DNA of 64,000 nucleotides. Source: Arthrobacter alpinus (lineage in GTDB: Bacteria; Actinomycetota; Actinomycetes; Actinomycetales; Micrococcaceae). The notes beneath the pieces are model-generated. The model was not told the DNA's origin. It searched no databases and saw nothing but the letters and a program-made list of their open reading frames with translations. The translations under genes and the position numbers were made by a program. The stretch lies in NCBI RefSeq assembly GCF_001294625.1, contig NZ_CP012677.1, positions 3,720,001-3,784,000 of the forward strand, written 5' to 3'. Below are positions 15,802-24,483 of this stretch, one piece after another; position 1 is the first letter of the stretch, and each line of letters opens with the position of its first letter.

Positions 15802-18800
15802 TTAGTTGCTGCCGTTGAGCGGGCGTTCCTCGATCAGGGCCCCGCCCAAAATGCGCTCCACGGCGGCTTGACCCACCACACCGGATTCCTCGATGGTGAC
15901 ATCGTCGGGGCTCGGGACGTCCTGTACATAAGGGGTGTCGGCGGCCCTCAACGGCGCCTGCACCCGTCCGGCCTGGGCTTCGGGGCTGTTGGACAGGCGC
16001 TGGTACATGCTCATTTTCGCGCCACCGTCACCGTCACCGGGGGTTGCCGGCTGGGCGGTGTCAATGCTCGACGCCGGTTCAACCGACACCGCTGGCTCCG
16101 CTTTTTGCTTGGGCGCACTAGTCGTGGTTCCGCTGGTGACCACTGGCACTATCTCCGGCAGTGGCGCAGGGCTGGGGGCTTCAACGGCCGGAGCCTGGCT
16201 GGAGTGCCCCGAGGGCGAATCTGCCGGCTGGGCCCAATCCGGCGCGTTGGAGGGAGCCCCCCAACCCGGATCTGCCACACGGTTGCGTGAGGCACCTCCC
16301 AAGGAGACGCCCCAGTCCTGCGGTGCGTCCTGGGTGCTTTCCTGCCCGCTTCCGGACTGCTGGGCTTGCTGGGCCAAGAGTTGGCTACGTCGCGGGGTGG
16401 CCGTTTCAGCGGCAACCGGCGCGCTTTGGGCTGCGGGTTCCACCGGAATGTCCCACCCCGTGGTCCACGCTGAAATGGGGGATACCATGGGCCGGTACGG
16501 GGCAGCTTCCGGCACAGCTTCGGGGGTTTGGATCGCTACCTGCGTAGCGTCGGGAGCCGCCGGGGCGTGCCGCAGTTCTGGTTCGGGTACCCAGTCGTCG
16601 TGGGGAGGTTCCTCATCCCAGGACGGTTCTTCCGGGATGGGGCCGGACCACTCCGACGCCGGGATGGTGCGGCGGGCGGCTGCTTCGGAGGCGACAGGTG
16701 AACTGATGGCATCGTCGGCCGTGGGTTCCCTAACAGGGGAAGGAACCGCTACCACTAGAGCTGCATTTGGAGCCGCTACCACTGGAACGGTGGCTGGAGC
16801 TGGAGTGCCTTCAGGACCGATGAACCCCTGGGCTTTGGCCGGCTCTCCTATGGATGGCACTCCTGCGGGATGGCCCGGCCCAGGACTGGGTGGGCGGGAG
16901 TCAGCCAGTCCTTTTGGGTTTGGCTCAGCGCTCGTTCCGGTTGACGGTGCGTCGCCGGTAATCGGGTCAAGCTGGCAGCTGATGCCCAAAGTTGCGTGGA
17001 TGGCCTGGCGAAGGTTGTCCGCATGGCCGCCATTTTCAAAAGCCTGGATAAGTGCAGTGGTGGGCAGGGCAACGCGCAGGGCCTGGCCGTCGAATGCGCG
17101 GGGCACCACATTTTGGTTCACCATGGCCCATGACACCTTGCGGATGTTGCTCAAGTTGCCAAGAATTTCAGGCCATGCGCGGCGAATCACTTCGATCCCT
17201 GAGGAACCGGCGCCTGCCTGCGGCGTTTGAGACTGTGGTGCTGGTGCTGGTGCTGGTGCTGGTGCCGGAGCCTGAGGTGCTGATGCAGGGGGCTGTGAGG
17301 GTTGCTCTCGCTGGGCTTGCGGTGCCTGTTCGGCGGTGGCCTGTTCAGCGTTGGACTGTTCGGCGTTGGACTGTTCGGCCGTGGACGGCTGGGCGGGCGG
17401 GTCCAACTCGGTTGCCGCAGATGGCACGGGCGCAACTGTGGGCAGATCGTCCCACGTGGGGACGGGGCCCGCTTCCTCCAGGTGGCGGCTGGCCACTTGC
17501 GCTCCCGCTGTTTCCTTGGCCTTGGCCAGCTGGGCGCGCACTGCCGCCAGCCCACCACCCTGGGCAACGGGGGCAGCGCTGGTGGGGAACGACGTCGGAC
17601 TCGCGGCGGTCGGTGCTGGCGCCACGGGCATTGCAGTAGACGTAGGTGCTTGCGTCAGAGCAGCGGAAGTGACGCCGTAGTTCAGGCGACGCTCCATGGC
17701 ATCGAGCCGCGCGGCCAGGCCCCGGGCTGAGGCGTCGGCACCGGGCAGCAACAGGCGTGCGCCCAATAGTTCCAGGTGCAGCCGAGGGGAAGTGGCCCCT
17801 GTCATCTCGTTGAACGCAGAGTTGGTGACATCTGCCGCGCGCGAAAGTTCGGCGGCGCCGAGCTGGGCTGCCTGCGTCTGCATGCGGGCGATGAGTTCAT
17901 CTGGGGTCCCGCGCAAAATGGCGTGTGCGCTTTCCGGCATGGCGTGGACAATGATGAGGTCTCGGAAACGTTCCAGCAGGTCTTCGACAAAGCGCCGGGG
18001 GTCATGTCCTGTCTGGATGACCCGGTCCACTGACTTGAAGACCGTGGCGGAGTCGGCCGCGGCCAGGGCCTCCACGACGTCGTCGAGCAGTGAGGCGTGC
18101 GTGTAGCCAAGAAGGTCTACTGCAAGTTCGTAGTCCAGGCCCGCAGCACCGGCTCCGGCCATGAGCTGGTCCAAGACCGACAGCGAGTCACGAACCGAGC
18201 CACCGCCAGCGCGGATCACCAGGGAAAGGACGCCGGGAGCGACCGGCACATTCTCCATTGTGCACAACTGTGCCAAATAAGCCATGAGTGGTTCGGGCGG
18301 CACCAGACGGAAAGGGTAGTGGTGGGTGCGCGAACGGATGGTGCCAATGACCTTGTCAGGCTCCGTGGTGGCAAAGATGAACTTGATATGCTCCGGCGGC
18401 TCCTCAACAATTTTCAGCAGCGCATTGAAGCCGGCGGACGTGACCATGTGGGCCTCGTCGATAATGAAGATTTTGTAGCGGTCCCTGATGGGGGCAAAAG
18501 TGGCGCGTTCGCGCAGATCGCGCGCATCGTCAACACCGCCATGGCTGGCAGCGTCAATCTCAATGACATCCAGTGAGCCGGGGCCGCCGCGGGCGAGCTC
18601 AACGCAGCTGTCGCAGCTTCCACAAGGATGGGAAGTGGGGCCTTTGGCGCAGTTCAGGCAGCGGGCTAAAATGCGTGCCGAGGTGGTCTTACCGCAGCCG
18701 CGGGGGCCGGAAAAAAGATAGGCGTGGTTGACTCGGTTCTTATCCAGGGCTGCCATCAAGGGGGCGGTGACATGCTCCTGGCCGATCACGTCCGCAAACG

Positions 18801-18843
18801 AATCGGGGCGGTATCGGCGATAAAGGGCTGTTGGTGCGCTCAC
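15802..18843 (-). CDS. dnaX: DNA polymerase III subunit gamma/tau
   Basis: A 1013-residue clamp-loader ATPase. The start is GTG 18843, giving SAPTALYRRYRPDSF, the universal DnaX N-terminus. The open frame continues upstream to 19011 only because it reads through the SRP RNA gene. Walker A GPRGCGKTT is at residues 46-54, zinc Cys pairs (CLNC, CGSC, C) follow at 62-80, and IIDEAHMV is the DEAH Walker B. From about residue 420 on, a long low-complexity Pro/Ala/Gln linker replaces the defined tau domains (repeats of SNAEQ and an AP dipeptide run), typical of actinobacteria. A short conserved C-terminal segment ends the protein. Confidence 0.95.
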   Translation of the reverse strand: MSAPTALYRRYRPDSFADVIGQEHVTAPLMAALDKNRVNHAYLFSGPRGCGKTTSARILARCLNCAKGPTSHPCGSCDSCVELARGGPGSLDVIEIDAASHGGVDDARDLRERATFAPIRDRYKIFIIDEAHMVTSAGFNALLKIVEEPPEHIKFIFATTEPDKVIGTIRSRTHHYPFRLVPPEPLMAYLAQLCTMENVPVAPGVLSLVIRAGGGSVRDSLSVLDQLMAGAGAAGLDYELAVDLLGYTHASLLDDVVEALAAADSATVFKSVDRVIQTGHDPRRFVEDLLERFRDLIIVHAMPESAHAILRGTPDELIARMQTQAAQLGAAELSRAADVTNSAFNEMTGATSPRLHLELLGARLLLPGADASARGLAARLDAMERRLNYGVTSAALTQAPTSTAMPVAPAPTAASPTSFPTSAAPVAQGGGLAAVRAQLAKAKETAGAQVASRHLEEAGPVPTWDDLPTVAPVPSAATELDPPAQPSTAEQSNAEQSNAEQATAEQAPQAQREQPSQPPASAPQAPAPAPAPAPAPQSQTPQAGAGSSGIEVIRRAWPEILGNLSNIRKVSWAMVNQNVVPRAFDGQALRVALPTTALIQAFENGGHADNLRQAIHATLGISCQLDPITGDAPSTGTSAEPNPKGLADSRPPSPGPGHPAGVPSIGEPAKAQGFIGPEGTPAPATVPVVAAPNAALVVAVPSPVREPTADDAISSPVASEAAARRTIPASEWSGPIPEEPSWDEEPPHDDWVPEPELRHAPAAPDATQVAIQTPEAVPEAAPYRPMVSPISAWTTGWDIPVEPAAQSAPVAAETATPRRSQLLAQQAQQSGSGQESTQDAPQDWGVSLGGASRNRVADPGWGAPSNAPDWAQPADSPSGHSSQAPAVEAPSPAPLPEIVPVVTSGTTTSAPKQKAEPAVSVEPASSIDTAQPATPGDGDGGAKMSMYQRLSNSPEAQAGRVQAPLRAADTPYVQDVPSPDDVTIEESGVVGQAAVERILGGALIEERPLNGSN

Positions 18844-18918
18844 AAGTAAAACCCTATCTAATCCGCCTGACAAAATGCCGGACAATGCCGCAGAGTGGGC
18901 AAATCTGGGGAAAAGTAA

Positions 18919-19006
18919 AGACCCCCCATGCACCCGCCAGAGCCCGCTTACCCTTGCTACCTTCCGGTCCTGGGGGAGTTCACAGGGTGACGCCACATGA
19001 GGGGCC
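18919..19006 (-). ncRNA. ffs: Small signal recognition particle RNA (4.5S type)
   Basis: On the minus strand the core reads CAGGACCGGAAGGTAGCAAGG, the conserved SRP domain IV with the GGAA tetraloop and its asymmetric loop. The ends CCCCTCATGT and GCATGGGG pair to close the hairpin, and TCTTTACTTTT follows as terminator. It lies just upstream of dnaX on the same strand, the common actinobacterial location. The RNA pairs with Ffh to target membrane proteins. End points are approximate to a few bases. Confidence 0.9.
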
Positions 19007-19187
19007 GTCAAACAGCTTACCTGACTGGGAGGGGAGGGGCGAATTGGGTGTGGCCGGGATGCGCCATATCAATTTCTGCGCTGCGGTGGTACGTTCGCCA
19101 CAGAGGGGCACTCCTGACACTAATAACAGGGGTCCCGGACGGCTTTGCCCCCAAGCTTGCCCGAGACCTGAGGAATTGAGGACTGTT

Positions 19188-19400
19188 ATGTACTACGGAC
19201 TCTTTCAATGGGTATTCATGGTGCTTGCCTTTGTCTTTGGAATTTCGGCGTTGCTGCGCCTTGAAGTGTTTTCCACGCACAGCACCCAACGCACGCACCG
19301 ACATTCCGGACAACAAGCGCTGCTGTGGATGGCTTCGGTAGCTTGCGCCCTGGTCGGTTTTGTCATGGCCGTCCTGGCGGTACGAGAAGGAATGAGATAG
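19188..19400 (+). CDS. Small two-helix membrane protein
   Basis: A 70-residue protein. ATG 19188 follows TGAGGACTG; the open frame extends far upstream, but only through the SRP RNA region. Two hydrophobic helices (residues about 3-24, GLFQWVFMVLAFVFGISALLR, and 46-64, LLWMASVACALVGFVMAVLA) flank a basic, His-rich loop (HSTQRTHRHSGQQ). A protein of this type next to ffs and tRNA-Ser is typical of Arthrobacter-like genomes as far as I can recall, but has no known function. No cysteine or catalytic motif. Confidence 0.7.
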   Translation: MYYGLFQWVFMVLAFVFGISALLRLEVFSTHSTQRTHRHSGQQALLWMASVACALVGFVMAVLAVREGMR

Positions 19401-19745
19401 TCCCGTCCATTGTCCGTTTGGATGATAGTTTCAATTCAATACTCTTATGCGGCCGGAATTTGGCGTGCTTTAAATCACAGGCGCATGGCAATGTTGTAAA
19501 ATTGGAAGTTATATACGTTGCGGAGGGAGTGCCGCGGCGTATATGTGGGTGAGGTCCCTTTGGGGCTGGTCCACTTCTAGAAGGTCTGCCTTCCGATGGA
19601 CCGAAGCGGAAAATGAGGGTAGTTGGGCTTGAACGGGGTCCCGCTGCCCTCGTTTTTTGCGCTTCCGGGGGTGCTGGATGCACGATTCGTGACTTCGGCA
19701 CTTTGTCAGGTACTCTTGAACCTGCCGTGTTCACCACGGCAAGCT
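19401..19745. other. Gene-free AT-rich stretch upstream of tRNA-Ser
   Basis: I see no credible coding frame here. The 19425-19530 part is AT-rich and could hold promoter elements (for example TAAAAT near 19494). GGTCCA and TGGACC form a loose inverted repeat near 19568-19600. TGCCGTG/CACGGCA at about 19723-19742 forms a 7-bp stem just before the tRNA, perhaps a processing signal. Confidence 0.4.
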
Positions 19746-19833
19746 GGAGGATTCGCCTAGCGGCCTATGGCGCACGCCTGGAACGCGTGTTGGGTTAACG
19801 CCCTCGGGGGTTCAAATCCCCCATCCTCCGCCA
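19746..19833 (+). tRNA. tRNA-Ser (anticodon GGA)
   Basis: A complete class II tRNA of 88 nt. Acceptor stem GGAGGAT (19746-19752) pairs with ATCCTCC (19823-19829); discriminator G73 and an encoded CCA end at 19833. The anticodon loop CTGGAAC gives GGA. The long variable arm (TTGGGTTAACGCCCTC) and the T-loop GGTTCAAATCC support serine identity. Confidence 0.95.
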
Positions 19834-19838
19834 GCAAT

Positions 19839-19885
19839 AAAGCGGTCCCGAATGGCAGAAATGCCGTTAGGGGCCGCTTTTATTT
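19839..19885 (+). terminator. Terminator after tRNA-Ser
   Basis: AAAGCGGTCCC pairs with GGGGCCGCTTT (one G-U/mismatch) around an inner AATGGCA/TGCCGTT stem with a GAAA loop, followed by TTTATTTT. It ends the tRNA transcript six bases after CCA. Confidence 0.88.
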
Positions 19886-19928
19886 TGCCCTGCGACATCG
19901 GCACAGGGCGCAGGTCTAGACTTTCACT

Positions 19929-20408
19929 GTGACTACTCAGACTCTTAACATCGTTCCCATTGCCCTCAATGACGGCACCACCTCCACGCTTGCAGCTCTG
20001 GCCAACAAGGCCGTGCTGGTGGTCAACGTCGCCTCGGAGTGTGGCTTCACCCCGCAGTACGAAGCCCTCGAGGCGCTCTATGAAAACTACCGCGGACGCG
20101 GACTGGAAATCCTGGGGATGCCCTGCAACCAGTTTGGCGGGCAAGAGCCCGGAACAAACGAGGAGATCGGTGAATTTTGCCGCAAGAACTTTGGTGTCAC
20201 CTTCCCCCTGGCAGCGAAGGCGGACGTCAACGGGGACAGCGCACACCCGCTGTTCAGAGCCCTGACAAACCAAGGGGAGGAGCCGGTTAAATGGAACTTT
20301 GAGAAATTCCTCGTCAAGGCCGACGGTACCTTGCTAGCCCGCTTCCCCTCAGCTGTTGCACCCGATGCCCCTGAACTGCTGGCGGCCGTTGAATTAGCTC
20401 TGGCTTGA
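19929..20408 (+). CDS. Glutathione peroxidase-family protein (Cys type)
   Basis: A 159-residue thioredoxin-fold peroxidase starting at GTG 19929. The peroxidatic Cys38 is in NVASECGFTPQY. The catalytic partners are Gln in MPCNQFGGQEPGT and Trp/Asn in VKWNFEKFLV. A second Cys in MPCNQF can act as the resolving residue, so the enzyme probably takes electrons from thioredoxin. This is usual for actinobacteria, which use mycothiol and not glutathione. It detoxifies hydrogen peroxide and organic or lipid peroxides in the cytoplasm. It ends 14 bases from a convergent HAD gene. Confidence 0.93.
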   Translation: MTTQTLNIVPIALNDGTTSTLAALANKAVLVVNVASECGFTPQYEALEALYENYRGRGLEILGMPCNQFGGQEPGTNEEIGEFCRKNFGVTFPLAAKADVNGDSAHPLFRALTNQGEEPVKWNFEKFLVKADGTLLARFPSAVAPDAPELLAAVELALA

Positions 20409-20422
20409 CGACTGAGGCGCCC

Positions 20423-21310
20423 TCAGTCCGTGACGGCGTCGAGCCAGGCGCGCAGGAACGCGGCCCCGGCGTCGTCGTGGATGATTTCTTCGCCCAAGCC
20501 AAGGTCGACAGAGGTGAGCACCGCATATGGTTTGGTCGGTACGCCGTCGGCCGGGCGGACATCCACATGCTTGACCAAGTGGTCGTTGTAGTGCAGCCAA
20601 TCAGCCATGGCGTAGTCGGTGCGGGAATCGCCCATGGTACGCCAGGCTGCGGGCACAATGCCCTGCGCGGCGAGCAATTCCACGGCTCGACTGGCACCCA
20701 AATCCTTGCCCAGGCGGATGGACTCAATGTCGGTGGAGATGATGGTGGGATCCACCCGGAAGTCGATGTTGCCCGCCTCATCGGGGCTCTCGTGTCCCAG
20801 ACGAATAGCCCCCAACCCATGTTGGAACAACAGTTTCATGGCGGCCCCATCAAAGTCCTGCTGTTCGATCAGATAGTCGGCGTTCTCAACACTGACGTGC
20901 TGTTCCACCGACACCATCGCCCGCTTGGTCTCGTCAAAAAACATGTGATCGGCGTAGCTGGAGGCCACAAGTGAGCGGACCTGGTCGCCGTAGGCTGCGG
21001 GTACGGCCAAATCTTTGTCCACATGGATAGTTCCCGGGCCGTCGGCGGTGAAACTGAACCAGACGGCGCCCTTCTCGCAAATGGCATTGACCACTGCTCC
21101 ATGCGGGAGGCCGGCGGCGATCATCGGCGCCATGACTTGTTCGGCGATGAACGTGTCGGAGCGGCCGGTGTTGAATACCACGGGAATGCCTGCTGACACC
21201 AGCGAATTCAGATCGGCGATGATGCCGGCGTCGACACTGCGGGTGACCGGGCTGGCGATGGGGCCATCCACGTCAAGCAAGAGGGCCAATGGCGGAGTTT
21301 GGATAGTCAT
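20423..21310 (-). CDS. HAD-superfamily hydrolase (Cof/sucrose-phosphatase-like)
   Basis: A 295-residue protein. ATG 21310 is chosen because the nucleophile motif ALLLDVDGPIASPV then lies at residues 9-22. Asp-x-Asp in LLDVDG, NTGRSD as motif II and GDSRTDYAMADWL as motif IV fit a class C2-capped HAD phosphatase. The motif IV context resembles Cof-type and sucrose-6-phosphatase enzymes. The substrate, probably a sugar phosphate, is not determinable. It is monocistronic and convergent with the peroxidase. Confidence 0.82.
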   Translation of the reverse strand: MTIQTPPLALLLDVDGPIASPVTRSVDAGIIADLNSLVSAGIPVVFNTGRSDTFIAEQVMAPMIAAGLPHGAVVNAICEKGAVWFSFTADGPGTIHVDKDLAVPAAYGDQVRSLVASSYADHMFFDETKRAMVSVEQHVSVENADYLIEQQDFDGAAMKLLFQHGLGAIRLGHESPDEAGNIDFRVDPTIISTDIESIRLGKDLGASRAVELLAAQGIVPAAWRTMGDSRTDYAMADWLHYNDHLVKHVDVRPADGVPTKPYAVLTSVDLGLGEEIIHDDAGAAFLRAWLDAVTD

Positions 21311-21449
21311 GAACCCATGATCCCAGTTTTTGGCACCCAGTGCCCATGGCCCGTCCCGAAATGAGCCAAGTGTAACCTTTTGGCAACACGCGGGGCGGCT
21401 CGCCTGCGGGACAGTTCCCATCCGGGCATGTTGTCCCTAGTCTGAGGGG

Positions 21450-21749
21450 GTGATCTTCAAAGCAGTCGGCGACAAGCGACCCTACCCGGACCATGGCCAC
21501 GTGACGCCCAAGGACTGGGCTGCCGTTGCACCACGTCAAGTGCGTCTGGCGGAACTGGTGACCACCAAGGCGCAGCTGGATCTAGAGGCCTTGCTGGCGG
21601 AGGACTCCACCTTTTTTGGCGACTTGTTTCCACACGTTGTCCAGTGGCGCGGGACGCTGTACCTGGAAGACGGCCTGCACCGGGCGGTGCGTACCGCCTT
21701 GCACCAGCGCACCATCCTCCACGCCCGTGTGTTGGTGATAGATGACTGA
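21450..21749 (+). CDS. Conserved actinobacterial small protein (often annotated VapB-like antitoxin)
   Basis: A 99-residue protein with GTG start behind GAGGGG. The pattern KAVGDKRPYPDHG, then WAAVAPRQVRLAELVTTKAQLDLEALLAEDSTFFGDLFPHVV and LEDGLHRAVRTALHQRTILHARVLV matches a conserved actinobacterial protein that databases label type II toxin-antitoxin VapB-family. There is no PIN-domain toxin next to it, so that label is weak. It overlaps the following LytR_C-domain gene by eight bases, which links it to an envelope function. That overlap is conserved context in relatives, as far as I recall. Confidence 0.75.
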   Translation: MIFKAVGDKRPYPDHGHVTPKDWAAVAPRQVRLAELVTTKAQLDLEALLAEDSTFFGDLFPHVVQWRGTLYLEDGLHRAVRTALHQRTILHARVLVIDD

Positions 21750-22539
21750 GGGGCCTCAGGACGACGACGTCCTGCTCACCGCCCGCCAAGCACGTAAGGC
21801 TGAGCGTGAGGCCGTTCGCCAGGCCAAGGACCTCGCCTATGAGGAGCGTCTGGCCCGCAAGAGATCCAAGGACGGGCAGTTTTGGCACGGGCGTCACATC
21901 ATTGATGCCGATGGGTTGGCGGAGGCCTTTCCGGAACCGGAAACCCCCGAATATGCCCCTGGAACCGTGCGCCGGCGCATCACGCACGGGGTCACCCTGG
22001 TGCTATTGTTGGCCGCCGTAGTGGCCGCAGTGGTGCTTGTGGGGATGGTTCAGCGAGGCGAACTGGAGCTAAAATTTGCCTTTTCCAAGCCCACGGCCCC
22101 AGCACTCACCTGCCCGGCACTCACCCTCGACTACCCTGCAAATACCACCGTGAGCGTCAATGTTTTGAACGCCGGTAGCTCTGAGGGGATGGCCGGGGCG
22201 GTTGCCGCTGAACTTGGGAAACGTGGTTTTCAGGTCCTGTCCGTAGAAAATGGGCAGACCGAGCAGCGGGCCCCCGCGGTGGTGGTGTCGGGTTCGGCCG
22301 GGTACGCAGGCGCCTTCAACCTCCAGCGCAACGTTGTCGGGGCGGAATATGTTCAGGATGACCGCACGGACGCAAGCGTCGATTTCGTCGTGACCGGGGA
22401 ATACAAGGGGCTGATAGATTCAGAGAAGGTTGATCAGACGCCCGGAGTCCTCTCCTGCCCGAGGATGAGCCCGCCACCGGTGGACCCGTCAACGGTGCCG
22501 CCCGCCCCGGACGGCCCAGCGGTTTCCCCGGCAAACTAG
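21742..22539 (+). CDS. LytR C-terminal domain membrane protein
   Basis: A 265-residue protein. A charged, Arg/Lys-rich cytoplasmic N-terminus (1-78) is followed by one membrane helix (about 79-102, VTLVLLLAAVVAAVVLVGMV). The extracytoplasmic LytR_C domain spans about 125-220 (VSVNVLNAGSSEGMAGAVAAELGKRGFQVLSVENG), and a Pro-rich tail ends the protein. LytR_C domains occur with LCP enzymes that attach polymers to peptidoglycan; a stand-alone copy is likely an accessory wall-assembly factor. Eight-base overlap with the upstream gene implies coupling. Confidence 0.82.
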   Translation: MTEGPQDDDVLLTARQARKAEREAVRQAKDLAYEERLARKRSKDGQFWHGRHIIDADGLAEAFPEPETPEYAPGTVRRRITHGVTLVLLLAAVVAAVVLVGMVQRGELELKFAFSKPTAPALTCPALTLDYPANTTVSVNVLNAGSSEGMAGAVAAELGKRGFQVLSVENGQTEQRAPAVVVSGSAGYAGAFNLQRNVVGAEYVQDDRTDASVDFVVTGEYKGLIDSEKVDQTPGVLSCPRMSPPPVDPSTVPPAPDGPAVSPAN

Positions 22540-22548
22540 TGGATGGCT

Positions 22549-23175
22549 TTAGCAGACGGTGACGGGCCGCCCATCGTCGTCGAAGGCCGCACCGACGCCC
22601 GCCTGGATGAAGCGCACCGCCGCGGCGATCCGGTCCTCATCAGGTGTTGTTGAACTGCCTCTGGACGCACTGGCCGTCAGCGAGCCGTGGATCAGCTGTG
22701 CAAGGCCCTCGATATCGGAAGCAGGCAGGTACCCCTGGTCTATGCCGTCGCGTAGGATGTCGGCCAGCAGATGGTTCAGCTCGCCGACGTGGACGCCAAG
22801 TTTGGCGAAAGATTCGCGTGAAAGCACCGAACTCATGGCAGGTCCGGGCGGCAGGTGGCGGCGGGTGAGGTCCTCCAGCTGGGCCCGAACGTACAAGGTG
22901 AGCCTGTCCACCGGGTTCTCCAGCCCGGCCAGCCTGGTCTTCAGCTCGGTGACGAAGCGGCCGGTTTCATCCAGTGCGTAAGCCACCAGAAGCTGTTCGA
23001 GGTCGGCAAAGTAGTTGTAAACGGCGGTGCGGCCAACGCCGGCGGTCCTGGCGACATCCGTCATCGTGAGCCCGGGTAGACCGTGGCTAAACAAGAGTTC
23101 GCCGAAGGCGTTGAGGATTTTGCGCTGCGTCTGCTCGCGCTGCGCCGCGTTCGTGGGGGCGGCTATTCGTGGCAT
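22549..23175 (-). CDS. TetR-family transcriptional regulator
   Basis: A 208-residue TetR protein. Residues 12-60 form the HTH (QRKILNAFGELLFSHGLPGLTMTDVARTAGVGRTAVYNYFADLEQLLVAYA). The variable C-terminal ligand domain is all-helical. The neighbour on the left is the LytR_C gene in convergent orientation and the one on the right, on the same strand, is hipA. There is no obvious dedicated target gene, so it may act at a distance or on itself. The upstream 45 bp are AT-rich. Confidence 0.86.
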   Translation of the reverse strand: MPRIAAPTNAAQREQTQRKILNAFGELLFSHGLPGLTMTDVARTAGVGRTAVYNYFADLEQLLVAYALDETGRFVTELKTRLAGLENPVDRLTLYVRAQLEDLTRRHLPPGPAMSSVLSRESFAKLGVHVGELNHLLADILRDGIDQGYLPASDIEGLAQLIHGSLTASASRGSSTTPDEDRIAAAVRFIQAGVGAAFDDDGRPVTVC

Positions 23176-23220
23176 ATCGACATTTTAGCGTCAATTCGTC
23201 AGTAAAAGTATTTCACCGTA

Positions 23221-24483
23221 TCACCGGGCAATGGCCGCGCGCCTGATGGCCAGGACCCGGACGACGGCGGCACTAACCTCCGGCTCAAACGGCAGCTCCG
23301 CCGTGGTCAGGACGGAGGCGTCCAGCGCCTTGTCGATGCACTTGGCCACGAGACGCTCGGGCAGGTGCAGGGAGCGCCCAAAGCGGAGCCAGTCGTTGCG
23401 CCGCAAACCTGTGCGGCTCCCGGCACGGCCGCCGAGGGGCAGGGCCATACCGGGGTCCCGGGAAGGATCCCCGTCGGTCAGCTCGGTGAGAATGCCGCCT
23501 GGCACACCAGCCGCGAAGCCCTGCTCGATCTCCGCTGCCAGTGTGCACTGCAGGTCGTAGGCCGGGGCAACAAAGTACTCGCCCGTGGGTTGTTGGACCA
23601 CGGAGATGTTCTTGGCATGCAGATTGCCGTTGCCGGTCAGCCACGCAAACATGAACTGTAAGAACACATTCCTGGCGGCCAGTACCTGTGCCGCGCACAT
23701 CCCGACCACGGCCGTGGCAACGGCCTCCGTGGGAATGCCATATTTCCGGGCCGGGGGTAGGCCAAGTAGCTGGGCGCCATCCTCGAGCGCCAGGCGTCCG
23801 CTGGGGGACCGGTCAAAACGTGAGACAAGCAGCGCGGCCTGCCCGGCGCCGTCGTGCACTAAGCGGGCGTTGGCGACAGGGATGTCCAGCTTCCTGGCCT
23901 TGGTGAGCAGCAGGAACTCGGTCTGGACTTGGCGGGCGTGGCTGCCGTCGTTGAACTTCAAGATATACGCCCGCGACGGGTCCTTGTCATGGACATAAGA
24001 GGCGGTGACCTTGTCCTGCATTCCGGGCAATGCCGAACTGTCAACGGGGCCCGGTATCGCGGCAAAGTCGGAAAACCGGATACGGCCCATGGTCTTGGTG
24101 ACGTTCAACAGCGGCTGTACCGGCTCCGGCTGCACCCCGGAGGGCATGATCTGCACATCGCCCACAGGGTTGGCGCCGGCCGCCAGCAGAAGTGAAAACT
24201 CGTCGGCGATGGTGGTTTTCACGGCCCATCGCAACTTGGCCAGGCGCTCGCCCTCAGGCAGCAGCCCGGCAAAGAACGCCGGGACGTTGCCGTGGCTGAG
24301 CGTCACAGGGACGTCGAGGGCCGGCAGGGTGGAGGCGATGGCGGGGCCACCGGAACTCAGGTAGCTGGGCAGGTAGGAGAAGACAACGCCGGTGTGGGCA
24401 TGACGGATCAGGGACGCCGCCGCACGCCCCTTCTTGTAGACCACGGCGTGGTGGATCCTTTTGGCATCCTCGGGATTCTTCAC
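23221..24483 (-). CDS. hipA: HipA-family kinase-like toxin with Asn at the catalytic Asp position
   Basis: A 420-residue full-length HipA-type protein with the N-terminal couple_hipA region (HGNVPAFFAGLLPEGERLAKLR). The ATP-loop is SALPGMQDKV (150-159), the ATP-binding Lys176 lies in AYILKFN, the Mg-binding Asp310 in APAYDLQC. The catalytic loop reads GNGNLHAKN (284-292), so Asn287 sits where E. coli HipA has Asp309; the 23-residue spacing to the Mg Asp is the same as in E. coli. The codon is AAT. A single G-to-A change would convert Asp to Asn. The kinase is therefore predicted to be weak or dead, although the rest of the gene is intact. Overlaps hipB by four bases. Confidence 0.88.
   Translation of the reverse strand: MKNPEDAKRIHHAVVYKKGRAAASLIRHAHTGVVFSYLPSYLSSGGPAIASTLPALDVPVTLSHGNVPAFFAGLLPEGERLAKLRWAVKTTIADEFSLLLAAGANPVGDVQIMPSGVQPEPVQPLLNVTKTMGRIRFSDFAAIPGPVDSSALPGMQDKVTASYVHDKDPSRAYILKFNDGSHARQVQTEFLLLTKARKLDIPVANARLVHDGAGQAALLVSRFDRSPSGRLALEDGAQLLGLPPARKYGIPTEAVATAVVGMCAAQVLAARNVFLQFMFAWLTGNGNLHAKNISVVQQPTGEYFVAPAYDLQCTLAAEIEQGFAAGVPGGILTELTDGDPSRDPGMALPLGGRAGSRTGLRRNDWLRFGRSLHLPERLVAKCIDKALDASVLTTAELPFEPEVSAAVVRVLAIRRAAIAR

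Noticed and set aside
15935..17230. A 431-codon open frame opposite dnaX
   Set aside because: It covers the low-complexity Pro/Ala linker of dnaX, where repetitive GC-rich codons give open frames on the other strand.
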